Shown: in pieces, positions 48,435 to 61,170 of the stretch
Position numbering within the stretch: position 1 is the stretch's first letter
How the letters are laid out: every line of letters begins with the position of its first letter
Translations under genes and position numbers: made by a program
Notes under the pieces: model-generated
What the model saw: the letters and a program-made list of their open reading frames with translations, nothing else
Told to the model about the DNA's origin: nothing
Database searches by the model: none
NCBI GenBank assembly: GCA_039000515.1
Contig: JBCFYV010009882.1
Coordinates: forward strand, 49,267,118 to 49,331,117
Source of the DNA: Timema cristinae
Lineage: Eukaryota > Arthropoda > Insecta > Phasmatodea > Timematidae
DNA length: 64,000 nucleotides
Direction: 5' to 3'

Positions 48435-49963
48435 ACTTTCTCGCTATCTTACAAGTAGAGAAAGTATTGTGATCGTCAAAAATATCGAACTCAAGATTTT
48501 TGATGAATCTTGACGTTTCATGCCCCCCCGAATCCAAAAAAGTGGTCTTTGACTTTCCATCTGTCTGTAACTCCAACTAGAGCCTAAACTATTTTAACGA
48601 TCTGGCTAAGACTTGGTATCTTGGGTTTTCATAGGGTTGCCCCGAGGTATTTTTCGAATTGGATATCTAACTCTAAAATTAAGGGTAGCTTACTGAAGGG
48701 CAAAAAGAGAAAAAGTCGATTTTCTCAAAATCGGCTCTAATGAATTTGATTAAATTTCATTGATAAATACCCATAAATATTCCAAACAAAATAGCTTCTC
48801 TAAATATTTGGAAAAATGACTTAAAGGGCTCCAGTCTGATGCATATTTTTTAAATTTGAAATATGAAATTACTTATCGTTACAAATATGTAGGTCTCTTT
48901 ATAATACAAATATTTTATAGGAAGCATATTTTTACAAAACCAATAACTTTCAAGCTGTACATTAATGTATATATTTTTTAACTTTCAGAACAAAAAAAGG
49001 TAAAAGTAATGCGACCGCAAAAGAAATATAACCTGAAATGTTAATGGATGTCGACGTCTCAAGACCCCCCAAACCATAAAAAGTGGTCTTTGCAATGCCG
49101 TCATTTTGTGTGTCTGTTTAATCTTAAAATTAAGAGTAGTTTAAGAAAGGGATAAAAGAGAAAAAATCGATTTTCTCAAAAGCGACTCTAACGATTTTGA
49201 TTAAAATTCGTATCTAGGTGTTGATTACGATTATAAATAAACTGACTATTTTCATTTTAACATTAAAATGAATTTTAGGGTACTTTACAGAAGCAGAAAC
49301 TTCCGTATCTTCGAAACTATTTGAGATAGTAAATAACATGAAAAAATTGTAGTACTATTAAAAATTAAAAATTAAATTTATATAAAATATATTTTTATAA
49401 ATCCAACAATTTCTGAGATATTGGCAATTATATTAATACCATTTGGTGAGCTTTAGTTGTAAAGAGATAGTACTTAAGTTTTAACGCAATAACTCTCCAG
49501 TGCCATAGAGTAATTAAATATAGGTAGGTCTCTAAAAGTGTATGTTGTTTTTCCTTAAACATTTTAGAAGAAATGTTTGTACAACAATGATCTCTCTCCA
49601 TTTTAGACTCAATAGTCAATATTTACATCTTTTATTGGTCAAAATTTATAAATGAGGAGTTTAATAGCAATGAGATGGCATGAAGATTTGCAACACCTAA
49701 TAAAATGTCGAAAATTTTAATACGAGGTGTTGACCTTTGTGGACCCAATATTGATCTTTCTTATCGGTCCAAACATACAAATGAGGACATTAATTTTTTT
49801 TAAACAAAATTATAAAATTTTAAACTGGGACTAAAAAAAAAACAAAGTGTACATAAGTATAGTGCATTTTATGCTTGGGTTTTCTAGTATATATTATTTT
49901 GTTTCACATTTATTACGAGTTTTGAGTAAATATCTCCATTTTCAAACAATAGAGCAAGAAAGT
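48435..49963 (-). mobile_element. TIR element of about 1.5 kb (ACTTTCTCGCTAT family), copy 2
   Basis: 1529 bp, inverted relative to 28380-29894 and similar along its full length. Left end ACTTTCTCGCTAT; right end ATAGAGCAAGAAAGT, the repeat with a small insertion. The block AAATCGATTTTCTCAAAA.. / ACGATTTTGATTAAAATTCG is present twice. No coding frame. Confidence 0.75.
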
Positions 49964-50204
49964 CCGTGTGGAATTCCGTTCCATTTATTTTTGATATTGC
50001 TTGTTATGGTAGCTTTTACTACAAAAAGTTACAACAAATAATTATATGTATGGTCTTACTGATGATTAAATGTTTTAGTGAATGGACACCCAAGAGTATA
50101 TGTGATGTCTTTTGATAACTTTTTTTCAGAACCAGGTCTTAAGCTTACTACCTGTTCTGGTTATAAGTCTTTGTACTAATTACGATAATATATATAATTT
50201 TTTT

Positions 50205-50413
50205 GTACTATATCTTACTATCCGTTCGGGTTATACGCCTATGTATTAATGGTTTAGGGATAAGAAAGGTTTTATGGAGAGGAAGGGCATCCTCATTTGC
50301 GTGGAAGGAGAGTGTAATACCATTTAGGGGAAAAAACCTGCAATACACCCAACCTTGATATCCCCGTCTTCAGCAGTCTAGTCTAACACAAGATTAACGC
50401 GTTAGACCACGTG
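50205..50413 (-). mobile_element. SINE family C
   Basis: Reverse tail TATCTTACTATCCGTTCGGG, body TGCGTGGAAGGAGAGTGTAA, head reversed CAGCAGTCTAGTCTAACACA and CGTTAGACCACGTGG. A further tail fragment (CTTACTACCTGTTCTGGTTA) lies just left at 50144. Confidence 0.75.
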
Positions 50414-50419
50414 GTAAGC

Positions 50420-50632
50420 GAAGTGGATGATAGTATATTAAGGATGAGTAAGGTTGGATTTAGAGTAATTATAATCTCATTTCCGTGTGGAGAGAGCGAG
50501 AGACAGAGAGAGTGGAAAAAAGAAACAAACCTTTGTCTCCCGACCGGAACTTGAATCCCAATCTCCACACCATCGGGAGGCCAGTCTATTGTGAGTGTGA
50601 CACTTTATACCATGCGGCCACTGAAGTGGGCT
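50420..50632 (-). mobile_element. SINE family C, tandem neighbour
   Basis: Body GGATGAGTAAGGTTGGATTT, box-B-like CCCGACCGGAACTTGAATCC, head reversed AGTGTGACACTTTATACCAT and GCGGCCACTGAAGTGGG. Same orientation as the copy at 50205. Confidence 0.72.
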
Positions 50633-50639
50633 ATGTTGC

Positions 50640-53600
50640 GTTATCTTAGAAAATAATATAGTTACGGATGTGCAATATCAATACACATTCCAATAATACA
50701 TCAATCTGGTTTGTTTGGCTTCTCTAAAACAAACACTATTTGTTGATAGGCTTATAATATGCCTCTATTTTGGTTTGGACATTTTCTTTAAGAAAGGAGG
50801 AAAACAAGTAAAATTATACCCCACCATTTAATATTGTATCTACGATTTCTTCAAAAAATAATTTACCGAAGTTGAACAGTATTTTGAATTAATCAAAGAG
50901 ACATGTAATAAATTCCTGTAATGTATTTCGATGGTTGATGAGTCTATTTGTACTATGAAGATTACCTATTCGATAAAAGGCACGCAGTGCTAAATCATGT
51001 GAATATTAATAAGTTACTATCTATTGAAAAGGTAGATTAAAAGAGCAGGGATAAACTTACTGGAAAAAAAGTTTTATGTCAGGTAACTTACTTTCAGGAG
51101 AGTACTAAGTGTTGATTAGATATAAAGGTATAATAAGATATAAAGTGTTTCTTGTGTTTCGACGGGGTTCTTTTTGAAGCTATGGATATTCAATAGGGCT
51201 AAAATAATATAGAGATACTATAAAAAATTAACATCATTTAATACGTAAATGTAAAAACGATTATTTTGAATTAAAAATCTAAATTAAATTACAGTTACAA
51301 GTATAGATTAGCAATAAGATTATTAGATAACTTATCCTAGGCCATCAAATAGGCCTATTCATATAAACAGGATTTATCGATAAAATAGCTGTAAAAGACA
51401 TGAATTGATAAATTAGAAAACACTTTAAACCCAAATTCTCAAGTAAATTTGAATTTAAAACTTTAAATGCTTCAAATTTGAATGGTTTAACAAGATTTGA
51501 CTCCAGTTAAGTTATCCATAACAATTACAGAGTGGTCTATGCTGTAATACTTGCCTTTCTTCAATTAACATAAAAAGAAAGGATAATTTTAGATCCCTGT
51601 CCTGATAAGCAGAGGTTGGGATTTGCACATTTAGTTTTCACTAATCCCAACCTCTCTCCAAGATAGTGTGGGTGAATTATCTCCATTAAACCCTCTTAAT
51701 CTTAAATACATTACAGTCTTGCTAATCTGAACCCATGTTAGTCTGGAGGACTCAGTAATCCAATCCTCACCGAGTCTGGATCCCTCCAACCATGAGCGTA
51801 AATAGGGGCCGGGAGGTATAAGAGCTAACCCCCCACTCTACCCCTCCAAAAATTTCCAAAGTTTTTAATATTAAACTTAAAGATAATATTTTTTAAAACT
51901 TCAAATAACTTATAGAGGCATTCACTTTTCAAAAAGTTACCAGGGAAAGACCATTCCAAATACATTCTCTAGGCTTCCAGTTTTCAAAAAACCACTTACA
52001 ATTGAATATCCCTCTAAGTAGTTTCTAGAAACATCTGATTTAAAAAAAAAACACCCGTAATCGCTGATATAAATAGAGTCTATATGCATATAGTAGTTAA
52101 AAAACCAAGCTAGGACTACTTAACTTAGCTTTTGAAAGAATTTACTTTTAAAAAATGTGTAGGGGGAGGGGGGGGGGGCAGAAGATCACTTTCAATAGTT
52201 TCTAAAGGCATCTAATTAAAAAAAAAATCTAGGTGAAAACCATTCCAGATCTTCTAAGGGCATCACATTTTAAAATTTGCTGATGTTAGACCACTTCAAA
52301 AAGCTTTGAGAATTGCCTATTTTCGAAAAAAAAAAATCAGGCAAAGAACACTCAAAATAGGTCCTAGAACACTCCAAATTAAAAAAAAATAGTAAGGACC
52401 ACTTTTAAGGAATCTATTTATTAAAATAATTATTATTAGTACTACTTAAGATAGCTTTTAGAAGTATCAAAATTTTAAAAAAATTGGTTGAAGGAGGACT
52501 ATTGCAAATAGCCTCTAGGAGTATCCAAATTTTAAAATATTATGGGGGCACAAATAGCTGTTAAAAGAGTGTAATTTTAAAACACTCTCTATAGCTTTTA
52601 GGAACATCCCATTTTCTAACATTAACTGGGGAATAGGAGAATAGAAAGTCCATAATTTTTAATTTGTTTTACTTTTTTCCTTTCCCCACTCCTTCCCGTT
52701 TTACACAAATGAAGCTCCGCCATTACCGTATAAAATATTTCTAATTTTTTTTCAGTTATATAAAGTGAAATTTTTGATCGGACTGATTATCTCACCACAC
52801 GACTTAAAAATGAACTTAAATCTACATCAGACACAACATCCAACCCCCAACCGTTAATTCTTCACTGAGAAAGGAGAAACCCATGTTTCACCAATGATAC
52901 ATTATTCGGCCATGTCAGTAATTGAACCCAGGACTTTTAGATTAATAGATAGACACAATACTGAATTAGATAAGGTGTCGAACAGTTTAAAATAACAATG
53001 TAATTCTTTTTTATGGTCTAATATTAATTCTTAACATCATGTCATGCATGCACTTGATTTTGAACACCCTACTCCCATTGTATGTCCGTGGTTCAGACCC
53101 TATTGATGGTCACAATGATGTAACCTCTTAAGCTTACCTTGATTGGTTCTTACGTGTCTTTATTGCAAAACGTTGTTGAACAAAAGAAAACTTAAAACAT
53201 TATGCCTAAGAGAGTAGTGTGCAGTTTTAGAAAGACGAGAAATGCTACAAAGTATTCTGTGGGTAAGTCTACCATTTTTATTTAAATGAAAATTCCATGG
53301 AGACACGGGTGTGTGTTTCGAAGCCAAATGAATAAAATATATAAGAACCAATTTACAAATAACAATATATCAATAAATTACTAGATAATGTTGTCGTACA
53401 TTTTTCATCATTTCTCGATAATCCGAACATTTTTATAATCCAAAATTCCTTAACAATTTAAGTTTCAGATTAGCAAGACAGTGCTGTAGTTTGACTACAT
53501 TTTGCTGAACTTTAAACTAGCTCTGCCTTACATTGTGTTTAGCCTCGGTCCAAAATCCTAATTAAAAATGTAAAGTGTGATTCGTATTTCTACTTTTAAT

Positions 53601-55120
53601 TTTAATGACTTTCTTGCTACCAAATTAGTTTTAAGGTTTAATCAAGCCCAACTTAATTCCCCCCTCCCACACTGTTTAACGGTTTCCTCTTTGACTACAA
53701 AGTGTCCTTCAGAGGTTATTTCTCAGGCCTACAAACACAAGTGGTGTATTATGGTACCAGGCGACACTTGGGTCGTAAAACTATCAATAACATTTGTGTC
53801 ATGGACTAAAAGTCTAGGGAAGAAATTATGAGCTTTCAAATCAGCAAGGAGATCGCTGCTTCATGCAGTGCAACAGTATGTCTAACATTCAACCTGGTGC
53901 TAACAAGATGGATATCTTCTCTTCGGATGATATATGGTCCCTTGGTTTGAACCTTTTTTTTTTCCAAGACGAAGGGACGTGGAAAAGATACCTAAACACA
54001 CGATCCATTCTTGGTTAAGAAATTTCTTTACAGGAAAAGAGCAAAAATGTACGTTAATTAGTGAATAAAAACCATGGTTCCAGGATCTTCATAGCCTCAT
54101 GGTTGAATTGTTTGGGAGGCTGATCAGTGTCTAGAGGTAAATGTATTGATCTAAATTTGTCTTTTAGGGGATAGGCCTACTAGGTGTTTATTTTAACGAT
54201 CCTGTGTAAGAGTCATGTACTGATGATATCTAGATGTTAGGAAATGTAATGGAAACTATATGTAAAATAGTAGTGTGATTATAAATATTAAATTAAGCAA
54301 CCAAAATCAAAATAATCAAAATTTTACAGCTCATAGCCTACTTTATTATACTAATATTAATATACTAATTTTTTAATTAATGTACAAACAAATTTACTAT
54401 CTAAATGTTTTTGCAACCGTCACCGTGAGCTAATTAATATAATAATACATTGCATTTCATTTACAAAGAGAGCACATTTTAATGGTAAGCTTTATTAGAA
54501 CATTTTAATTGTTGGTGCGCATGTGCTTATTACCTTTGTCCTAATTTAAACCCAATACAAATGCAAAAACCTTATTCGAACACGTTTAAAGTTTCTCACC
54601 TGACGAGGAAAGACATTTCCCAGTGATATATTTTGTGCTTTTAATGAAAATTTATTTATTAACTTCGCCGTTGAATTATCTTTTTTTTTTAGCATTTCGT
54701 TCGGATAATACGCTTTAAATTATCTGAAATATTGAATAATATAGTGTCTTATCAAATAGATTTAAGAAGAAAATTGTGATAAAGAGCCCACCTTACGCCT
54801 GATTAACCGGGATAATATTTATAGTACATGTGTAGGCTCAAACTAAAATAACATAAAGTTGTAATTTTCTTCATTCTTTACTGAAAGACAGCCAAATTTT
54901 AATTAGTTTAGTAACTGTTAGAATTTAAAAAATACTTTTTAATTTTTTTTTTCTATATTTTTAAATAAGATAAAAAGGTTTCACTGGTCTCAATTCCACC
55001 GTTTTATAATTTAGACTTCAGATAACTGCACCGCGATGTGATGCCTAGTTGGAGCTATATTATGAACCTAAGTTAGGCTTTATCCTTGGGGTGAGACGGG
55101 CTCTTTAGTGTATACACATA
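50640..55120. other. Long AT-rich stretch without recognised genes
   Basis: Contains a purine-rich segment at 51880-52640 in which short phrases recur irregularly (TTCTAGGAACATCC / TTAGAAGTATCAAAATTTTA / TCTAGGAGTATCCAAATTTT), like a decayed tandem repeat. Nothing in it codes for a family I recognise. Confidence 0.4.
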
Positions 55121-55669
55121 ATTTTTGACAACGTTAGCCATGACCGTCTTTAGTTACAGGCCGGAATACTGAGGTTTGGCCACACTGCGTTGAGGCCGGT
55201 CACCAACACAGCCACATGTAATACTGCTGATTTAGCTCAGATTGTTTACTGCGCGGGATGTTTGTTTCTCGTGTAATTTACTTGATTTTAAATGTTGTAT
55301 AGGTCATTCTTATAATGTTTTGGGTTATATAGCAAAACATACCATATATGACCATTTTGTGGATGTGATTAGTGATATTCAACCATTGACATGATTTCAG
55401 AATCCTCAGCTGTGTGCATTTTTTGCTATGCTTACTACAAATAGCCTTTTCGTTTGGAATATAGTTAATCCATTGAATTTTTTAATTGGGCATGATATAG
55501 ATGCTAGCTATTTCAATAATATTACCAGAGGAGGACTAACTAGTCTTTCAACAGCCGTTTTGAGGAGTGAAATTACTGGACATTCTATAATGAAGATTTT
55601 AATAACACAAAAATTCGAAAATGGGTTTCTCCAGCATAAACATCAGAAGCAACTTTTCCTGTGCACCTG

Positions 55670-55915
55670 GTTTGGTGGCGGCATGGTCTAAGGCGCTACT
55701 CTCACAGTAGACTAGACTGCCGATGACGGGGAGATTGAGGTTCGAGTCTCAGTCGGGTGTACTGATGAGGGTTTTTCTAAATTGGTTTTCCGCTCTCTCT
55801 CCGCTCAAATGTGGGTACACTTCCCGTTAATGTAACCTTTATCAACCCTAATCTCATTATTATAATTAGTACATAAGCGTATAATCCGACATGAAAATAA
55901 GACAGTGCTAAATAA
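55670..55915 (+). mobile_element. SINE family C
   Basis: Head GGTGGCGGCATGGTCTAAGG..CAGTAGACTAGACTGCCGAT, then GAGGTTCGAGTCTCAGTCGG, body TTTTCCGCTCTCTCTCCGCT, and tail TAAGCGTATAATCCGACATG with the palindrome lost. Confidence 0.82.
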
Positions 55916-56164
55916 AATAAACAAATTTTTCTGCGGCAATTCCTTGCGTGAATTATTTTCTTTGGTTTCGTCAACGCTTGGAAATATACTTTATATTAAA
56001 TATATCAAGTTTAAGAATTATAAATTTCGCAGTGAATATTCTTATTCAGAAAAGAAAAAAAGTTTAAATATTTACAAAGTAGGGTTTCAAAATTCTATGT
56101 CTCAAAGCTGGTAAGTGTTCAAAGCAATTCTTAAATAACTCTGTCAATTTTATTTAAATAGTTG

Positions 56165-56250
56165 ATAAAGAGGACACCTAGACATGGGCATTGAACCCGG
56201 GATCTTTGGATTAGTGCAATAATCAATGCTCTTTCTAGGCTTAGAGCCAG
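56165..56250 (-). mobile_element. tRNA-like SINE head fragment
   Basis: TTGAACCCGGGATCTTTGGA resembles a reversed box B. It matches TACCCGGGATCTTTGAATTA at 60455. Confidence 0.45.
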
Positions 56251-56984
56251 TGCCTTTTGTAATTTTCATCGTAATATTCTAATCTTGTTTGTGAACGGTA
56301 CATAATCCCTACCCAGCAAATTTATTTTAAAAATATGATATATTGTACATATCTATTTGTTGTAATTTTCAACCTCTGAAGTATTTTTATTAAATGATAT
56401 ACGTAAAACCTGTTTAGATTAACTGTTGGTATCGTACAAAGTGACTAATCAGTTTTTAAATGAAGAAAACTGTAAATATTCACACAATTCTCCATAAGAA
56501 CCAGCAGATTGCTTGGACTCATGACGTCACTACAAGCGGGGTTGCCACATTTAACACTCTGGCCTGTAACTAGATGACCATGCTTTAGCACACCAAGAAA
56601 AGCCATACAGGTTCAAATCTTGACTCGAGCCACTTTAGTTGGAAATTTATTCAGCAAGAAAAGAATAGTATTAATAAAAGTAAGTATATAATTTCTCAAC
56701 TTTCCTGAACAACTCTTTCGTTTTGATTGTTTTCTAAAGTGCGTTATTTGAGGCTCATTATTCTAGAAGGTAGGCTACCTGGTATTATTGGAAACGAGGG
56801 TTGAATGAATGCTGAAGCATACTAATTCACAGAAGCCTTCAGTGAACATTAATTAACACTTAATAATTCTGGGAAACAGATATTAATGCTCTAAGTCCCT
56901 AACTCTGGTTCGGTAGGCTGGGATTTTAATTAAATATAAGTACTCTCCCACTAACCCTTTCCTATGTTCAAGCTTTTTTTTTTT

Positions 56985-57235
56985 TTTTACAATGCGTCTT
57001 GCCGCTTGTTTGAGTTAGACGTCTATGTACTTATTACGCTAATGGGTTAGGTGTGATTAAGGTTACATGTAGATAAAGTGTACCCGCATTAGCGTGGAAG
57101 TAGAGTGGAAAACCCTTTAGGAAAAATTACACTCAATTCGTCCAACAGAGTTTCGAACCCCCGTCATTGGCGGTATAATATATTGCGAGAGTGGTATCTT
57201 AGAACATACTGAAGTGAGTCAGGCTAATGCTGATA
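56985..57235 (-). mobile_element. SINE family C
   Basis: Reverse tail ATGCGTCTTGCCGCTTGTTT, body AGCGTGGAAGTAGAGTGGAA, AACAGAGTTTCGAACCCCCG, and head reversed CATACTGAAGTGAG. Confidence 0.7.
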
Positions 57236-57249
57236 CATTTCCTTAAGCT

Positions 57250-57557
57250 AGTGGTCACCAAATGGCGGATGGCGTGGCTGCGGTTCCTATCGAGACCGCA
57301 GATACATTTTTAAGGACCTTGACAAGATAGCGATAAACAGGAGCTAAGATGCCATTTCGGTGGTGGGCGGGTAGTATACATGGAGGGCCAGTAAAAATAA
57401 ACAAGTAAAATAACTAAAAGGAAATAAAATCATGTTTTTGAATTAGTATAGTCCTATAGGGCTTGAACTTGAGTCACTGATAAATTTTTGCTGGACCACG
57501 GAAGAATGTAGAGTTTTTAAAACGGACCTCCACCAAAAATAATTGGGGACCCACTGC
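57250..57557. mobile_element. hAT-like MITE with perfect target duplication
   Basis: About 308 bp. CTTAAGCT (57242-57249, extended to CCTTAAGCT) is repeated at 57558-57565. The ends AGTGGTCACCAA and reversed AGTGGGTCCCCAA are inverted repeats of the hAT kind. No coding frame. Confidence 0.8.
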
Positions 57558-57719
57558 CTTAAGCTATCTATCTCATACGTTTCTCTTGGGTAAGACGGTT
57601 GAGTTTCTAGAACAAAGGCACTAACTCTTACTAAAAATATAAAAATATCTTATTCTCTGGAGATGAATCGTTTCCATATAAAACCATGAGGTGATTCAAT
57701 AGAACGTCTCAAAGAAAAG

Positions 57720-58040
57720 AACAGTCACAGAGTGGCATGTGAAAGACATCTGACATGCAAACGTCTATGACATAGTCCACGTTTTGAGTGAACTGGGCAG
57801 GCAAAGAGGCAGAAGCAACTTCGAGGAGTCAGGCAGGGTGGCAGGTGGGTCAAACAGGCAGATAGAGGAGAAACCACCCAAAAAAAGACTGAAAAGGTGA
57901 CCCGACTGTTAACTTGTTTCCCCATCTGTGTAACTATTGTCTTTGTGATGGCGCTCTGTGCGGTGTAATCTTGATACTAGCCGGCTTGCTTGTTGGGTGG
58001 GGAAGAGTGGCACTTGATATTTGCTGAGAGTCTCTCTCTT
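57720..58040. other. GC-richer non-repetitive island
   Basis: Unique-looking sequence with GGCAGGTGGGTCAAACAGGC, AACTATTGTCTTTGTGATGG and AGCCGGCTTGCTTGTTGGGT. The CTATTGT and CTTTGT parts fit Sox/TCF-like sites. Candidate conserved noncoding DNA; no frame of note. Confidence 0.3.
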
Positions 58041-58385
58041 TTTATATCGTTGTTACACTCGGACATACATTCAAACTATCTATAGTTGGATCATCATAGT
58101 TTGAATATGTTAGAGTGTTTACAAAATACATGTAAAATGGCCCCAACATTGTGGTATGGCATGGTTTAATTCATATTTACAGGATTAGCAAAGTTAGTTA
58201 GCACTGTACCTTTATGCTCTCAGCCAATGGTCATTCCCATGTGTGGTGTGTGAAGCATAGCCTACATGTGTCTGGTCTAACTGAGAGTCCGAGGATGGGA
58301 AAATATCTCAACTGCATATTTAAAAAGCTCTGCTTAGTCTGGAAACACTCAAATACATGCCACTGATATACAGTTTTTTTTAAAT

Positions 58386-58637
58386 TTTATCATCGCGCCT
58401 TATTAACCGTTTGAGCTATACTCTTGGTACTAATTAAGCTTGTGATTTTTACGAATTAGGAAGGCTATATTTAGAAGAAGTGTATATGTATTTGTGTGGA
58501 TGGAGAGTGAAAAACTATTTTGAAAAAAAAAAACACTCCTAGTACATCCCATTGAAATTCAAATTTCAATCTCCCAGTCATCAGCCGTCAGGTCTACTGC
58601 AAGAACAGTTCCTTAAACCACGCGGCCACTGAAGCGG
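58386..58637 (-). mobile_element. SINE family C
   Basis: Reverse tail CATCGCGCCTTATTAACCGT, body TGTGTGGATGGAGAGTGAAA, and head reversed CATCAGCCGTCAGGTCTACT and CCACGCGGCCACTGAAGCGG. Confidence 0.75.
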
Positions 58638-58667
58638 GTATATTTGTTATTACGCTCAACCCATATC

Positions 58668-58905
58668 GATGGGTTCGTGGCTAAGTCGTCAACATTATAT
58701 AGTCTGTTTTGGTGGTGATGGTGATCTAAGGGTTCAAAATCCCGTCCGGATGCTGAAAGACGTTTTTAATAAATGAGTTTTCCACTATTCCTTCACCCAA
58801 GTGCGGCTACATTTCCTCTAAAATTCTAATTTATTCATCCCCACCCCATTAGCATGATCAATACACTTATGTGTATAGCCCACACGGGTATGTGATTCTG
58901 CGGAA
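58668..58905 (+). mobile_element. SINE family B, diverged, convergent with its neighbour
   Basis: GTGGCTAAGTCGTCAACATT, AGGGTTCAAAATCCCGTCCG, GAGTTTTCCACTATTCCTTC and the tail ATTAGCATGATCAATACACT then AGCCCACACGGGTA. The head sides of this copy and the one at 58386 face each other. Confidence 0.65.
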
Positions 58906-59049
58906 AATTAACAAATAAACTCAAACTATTCTCGTGTAAACCATACACTTTAGTTGGACTGGTAGAAAGAGCTTTCTAGAAAATACAAAGATAATTATTT
59001 TGTGTCCAGCATTGATAACAATTTAGTTGATAATTTATTTAAAAAAAAA

Positions 59050-59092
59050 TAGCCTCACATCTTACTACTCTTTTGGTTGTACGCATATTGTT
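59050..59092 (-). repeat. SINE tail fragment
   Basis: CTCACATCTTACTACTCTTT, diverged shared tail in reverse. Confidence 0.4.
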
Positions 59093-59523
59093 ACTATCAT
59101 TACTATTATTATATTATAACTATGACTATATAGGTTATATATTGTATCATGGCAACAATAATTAGCCAAACAAGTAGCAGTCGTGAAAACCTGTGCAATG
59201 TTTTAAAGAGAGCACAGCTACTATTCTTTAGCGATGTTTAGTGGCAAGCATATACGCATAAGAGATACAATTAGGCCACATATTCTGACAATTTCATACT
59301 AAGTATAAATTAACTTTTTAACTTTAAAATAAATGCAAATTTTCAGAACATTGTGTGTTGGCTATCAAATTTATTTTCTCTCTTAATATATTTCTTAAAT
59401 TTAAAAAACAAATATTTATCAAGAATTTCCATCAACGTTTTAATTTCAAGCACAAATTAATATAGCAATTCAGTTTTATAAAATATGTGATTAACTGATT
59501 ATTTTTGCGTTTTTGTATTGTTT

Positions 59524-59778
59524 ACCCGCCTCGGTGGCGTAGTTGGCTAACGCGCTAGTCGTGTTGAGCTCTACCGCCGAGGACGGGGAGATCGTGGTTC
59601 GAATCTCGGTCGGGTGAACTGGGGGTGGTTTTTCCTAAATGGTTTTCCACTCTCCCTCCACGCAAATGTGGGTTCACTTCCTCTTATTCAACCTTCCCAA
59701 TTCCTAATCCATTAGCGTAATTAGTACTTAAAGCGTATAACCCGAATGGGTAGTAAGACGCGGTGCTAAATATTATTA
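59524..59778 (+). mobile_element. SINE family B, near-consensus copy
   Basis: Head CCCGCCTCGGTGGCGTAGTT..GGCTAACGCGCTAGTCGTGT resembles a tRNA 5' half. TGGTTCGAATCTCGGTCGGG is an intact box B with GGTTCGAATC. The body is GGTTTTCCACTCTCCCTCCA and CGCAAATGTGGGTTCACTTC. The tail is TTAGCGTAATTAGTACTTAA, then TAACCCGAATGGGTAGTAAG, and ATT repeats. It is the cleanest copy of this family here. Confidence 0.92.
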
Positions 59779-60444
59779 TATTATTATTGTATTGTTTAAT
59801 TTCTAGAGAGTTTCCTTCATATTTTCAATAAGAGCTTCTCTTCTAAATTTGGTACGAAGAAAAAAAAGCAAGTTTGTTTGGGGTATAAAATAAAGTTATT
59901 CCTTCTATAGGAATGTGTGAAAGAGACTCTAAAAACCTACTATACCAGGATATTCCATTAACAAAGAAATAGAAGGAAAATAGATTTAACAAAAAAAAAA
60001 TTCTGGTCTCATTGTACTTGTAGGGTTGGCCTAATGTATTTCACTCCCATCTCCAAAGAGTCGGGTAAGAGTTCAATCTTAATCGACTACAGTTTGGGGT
60101 CGTTCCAATTTTTTTGTTTCTCTTCGGTGAATGCTCCGTAGTTTTCTTAAATTTTCATTGATATTTTGAATAGAGGATAACCATAATACAATCATAACTA
60201 AAGCAAATTAATACCTTAGTTATTTTTGACCTATATTGGTGGTCATACAGACTTTATGCAAATATATTAAATTATCACTTGATGATAAAGTTATGGTCTT
60301 GTTCTTAATCACGGTCAGGTCTATTCAGGGTGTTTTTCATAATTATTGGTTTACCACTCTCTCTCCATGAGGGATTTAATAGCAAAAATATTATATTTTA
60401 TAATTACGGTCATACCTACATCTATATTTAATATTCTTTAAATT

Positions 60445-60515
60445 GAAAAATGATACCCGGGATCTTTGAATTAGCACGACAATGATCTAACCACTGAGCT
60501 ACCCAGGAATTGCCC
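60445..60515 (-). mobile_element. tRNA-like SINE head fragment
   Basis: In reverse: CCTGGGTAGCTCAGTGGTTA..GATCATTG and AAAGATCCCGGGTATC. The A-box part is good, but the box B (GATCCCGGGTATC) is off and no tRNA 3' half completes it. It is a SINE piece, not a tRNA gene. Confidence 0.5.
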
Positions 60516-60639
60516 AGTGCTCAGGGTCATTCTTCACTCATATTTTAAAGCAGAGTCTATGATTGACGTGCGTAAATCGTCAGCTACATATGTGTGATCA
60601 ATTAAGATCACGAGCTATCAGATAAAGCAGCCGCCTTCA

Positions 60640-60778
60640 ACTCGGTAAGGCTTTTTGCTACTCTATCCATGCTAATGCTGAGACAATTCCTCTAAATGCT
60701 GATTCCAGCATCCCTACCCTAATAGTCAAATTCATATGCATACGTATAGTCAAAATGGGTAGTGAGACGCGGTAAAGA
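60640..60778 (+). mobile_element. SINE family B/C remnant
   Basis: Diverged body, then ATACGTATAGTCAAAATGGG and TAGTGAGACGCGG from the shared tail. Confidence 0.45.
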
Positions 60779-60849
60779 TACCCGTCACCAGTAAACAAGA
60801 AAATATAAGAAGGTTGCCTTTCTCCACGTGCTCACCGTTGTGGGTAGAT

Positions 60850-61170
60850 GACTATTATTTTTTATCAATGATGTCAGCCTGCAATAGAGCCATAATGACC
60901 AAGCGGTCACTATCTGGTGGCTAAGATAGTGCCAACTTCTGCGGATAAAGAGTGTCATGGGGTCAGCCCAACGAACCCTCCATCAATTAATCTCAATTTT
61001 ATGGACCCGATTCACTATTGTTTATTCAAGTAGCTCCTTACTTTTCTCACGAGACTGAGTCAACCCCATTCCAAACCCACTGCTTCACAGACCATTTTGA
61101 AATGCAGGGGATCGAACCCGGGATTTCTGTATCTGGTGCCCTGAACTCTGACCAATACACCACAGAAGTG
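60850..61170 (-). mobile_element. SINE family D
   Basis: In reverse: head CTTCTGTGGTGTATTGGTCA, box-B-like CCCGGGTTCGATCCCCTGCA, and body GTGAGAAAAGTAAGGAGCTA with CTTGAATAAACAATAGTGAA. It then reads GATGGAGGGTTCGTTGGGCT and TGACACTCTTTATCCGCAGA. This is the same order as 17705-18005. The box B is better kept here. Confidence 0.7.

Larger units (their letters stand above)
55132..56590. mobile_element. Possible inverted-repeat-bounded element
   Basis: The stretch around 55136-55200 (TAGTTACAGGCCGGAATACT, TTGGCCACACTGCG) resembles the reverse complement of about 56536-56590 (GCGGGGTTGCCACATTTAAC, GGCCTGTAACTAGATGACCA). A 12-base identical core TAGTTACAGGCC is present. The interval is 1.4 kb and includes a SINE at 55670. 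No transposase. Confidence 0.35.

Noticed and set aside
60445..60515. tRNA gene
   Set aside because: The A-box side is fair, but box B and acceptor-stem pairing are missing; related fragments recur, so it is a SINE head. The same holds for the heads of families A-D.
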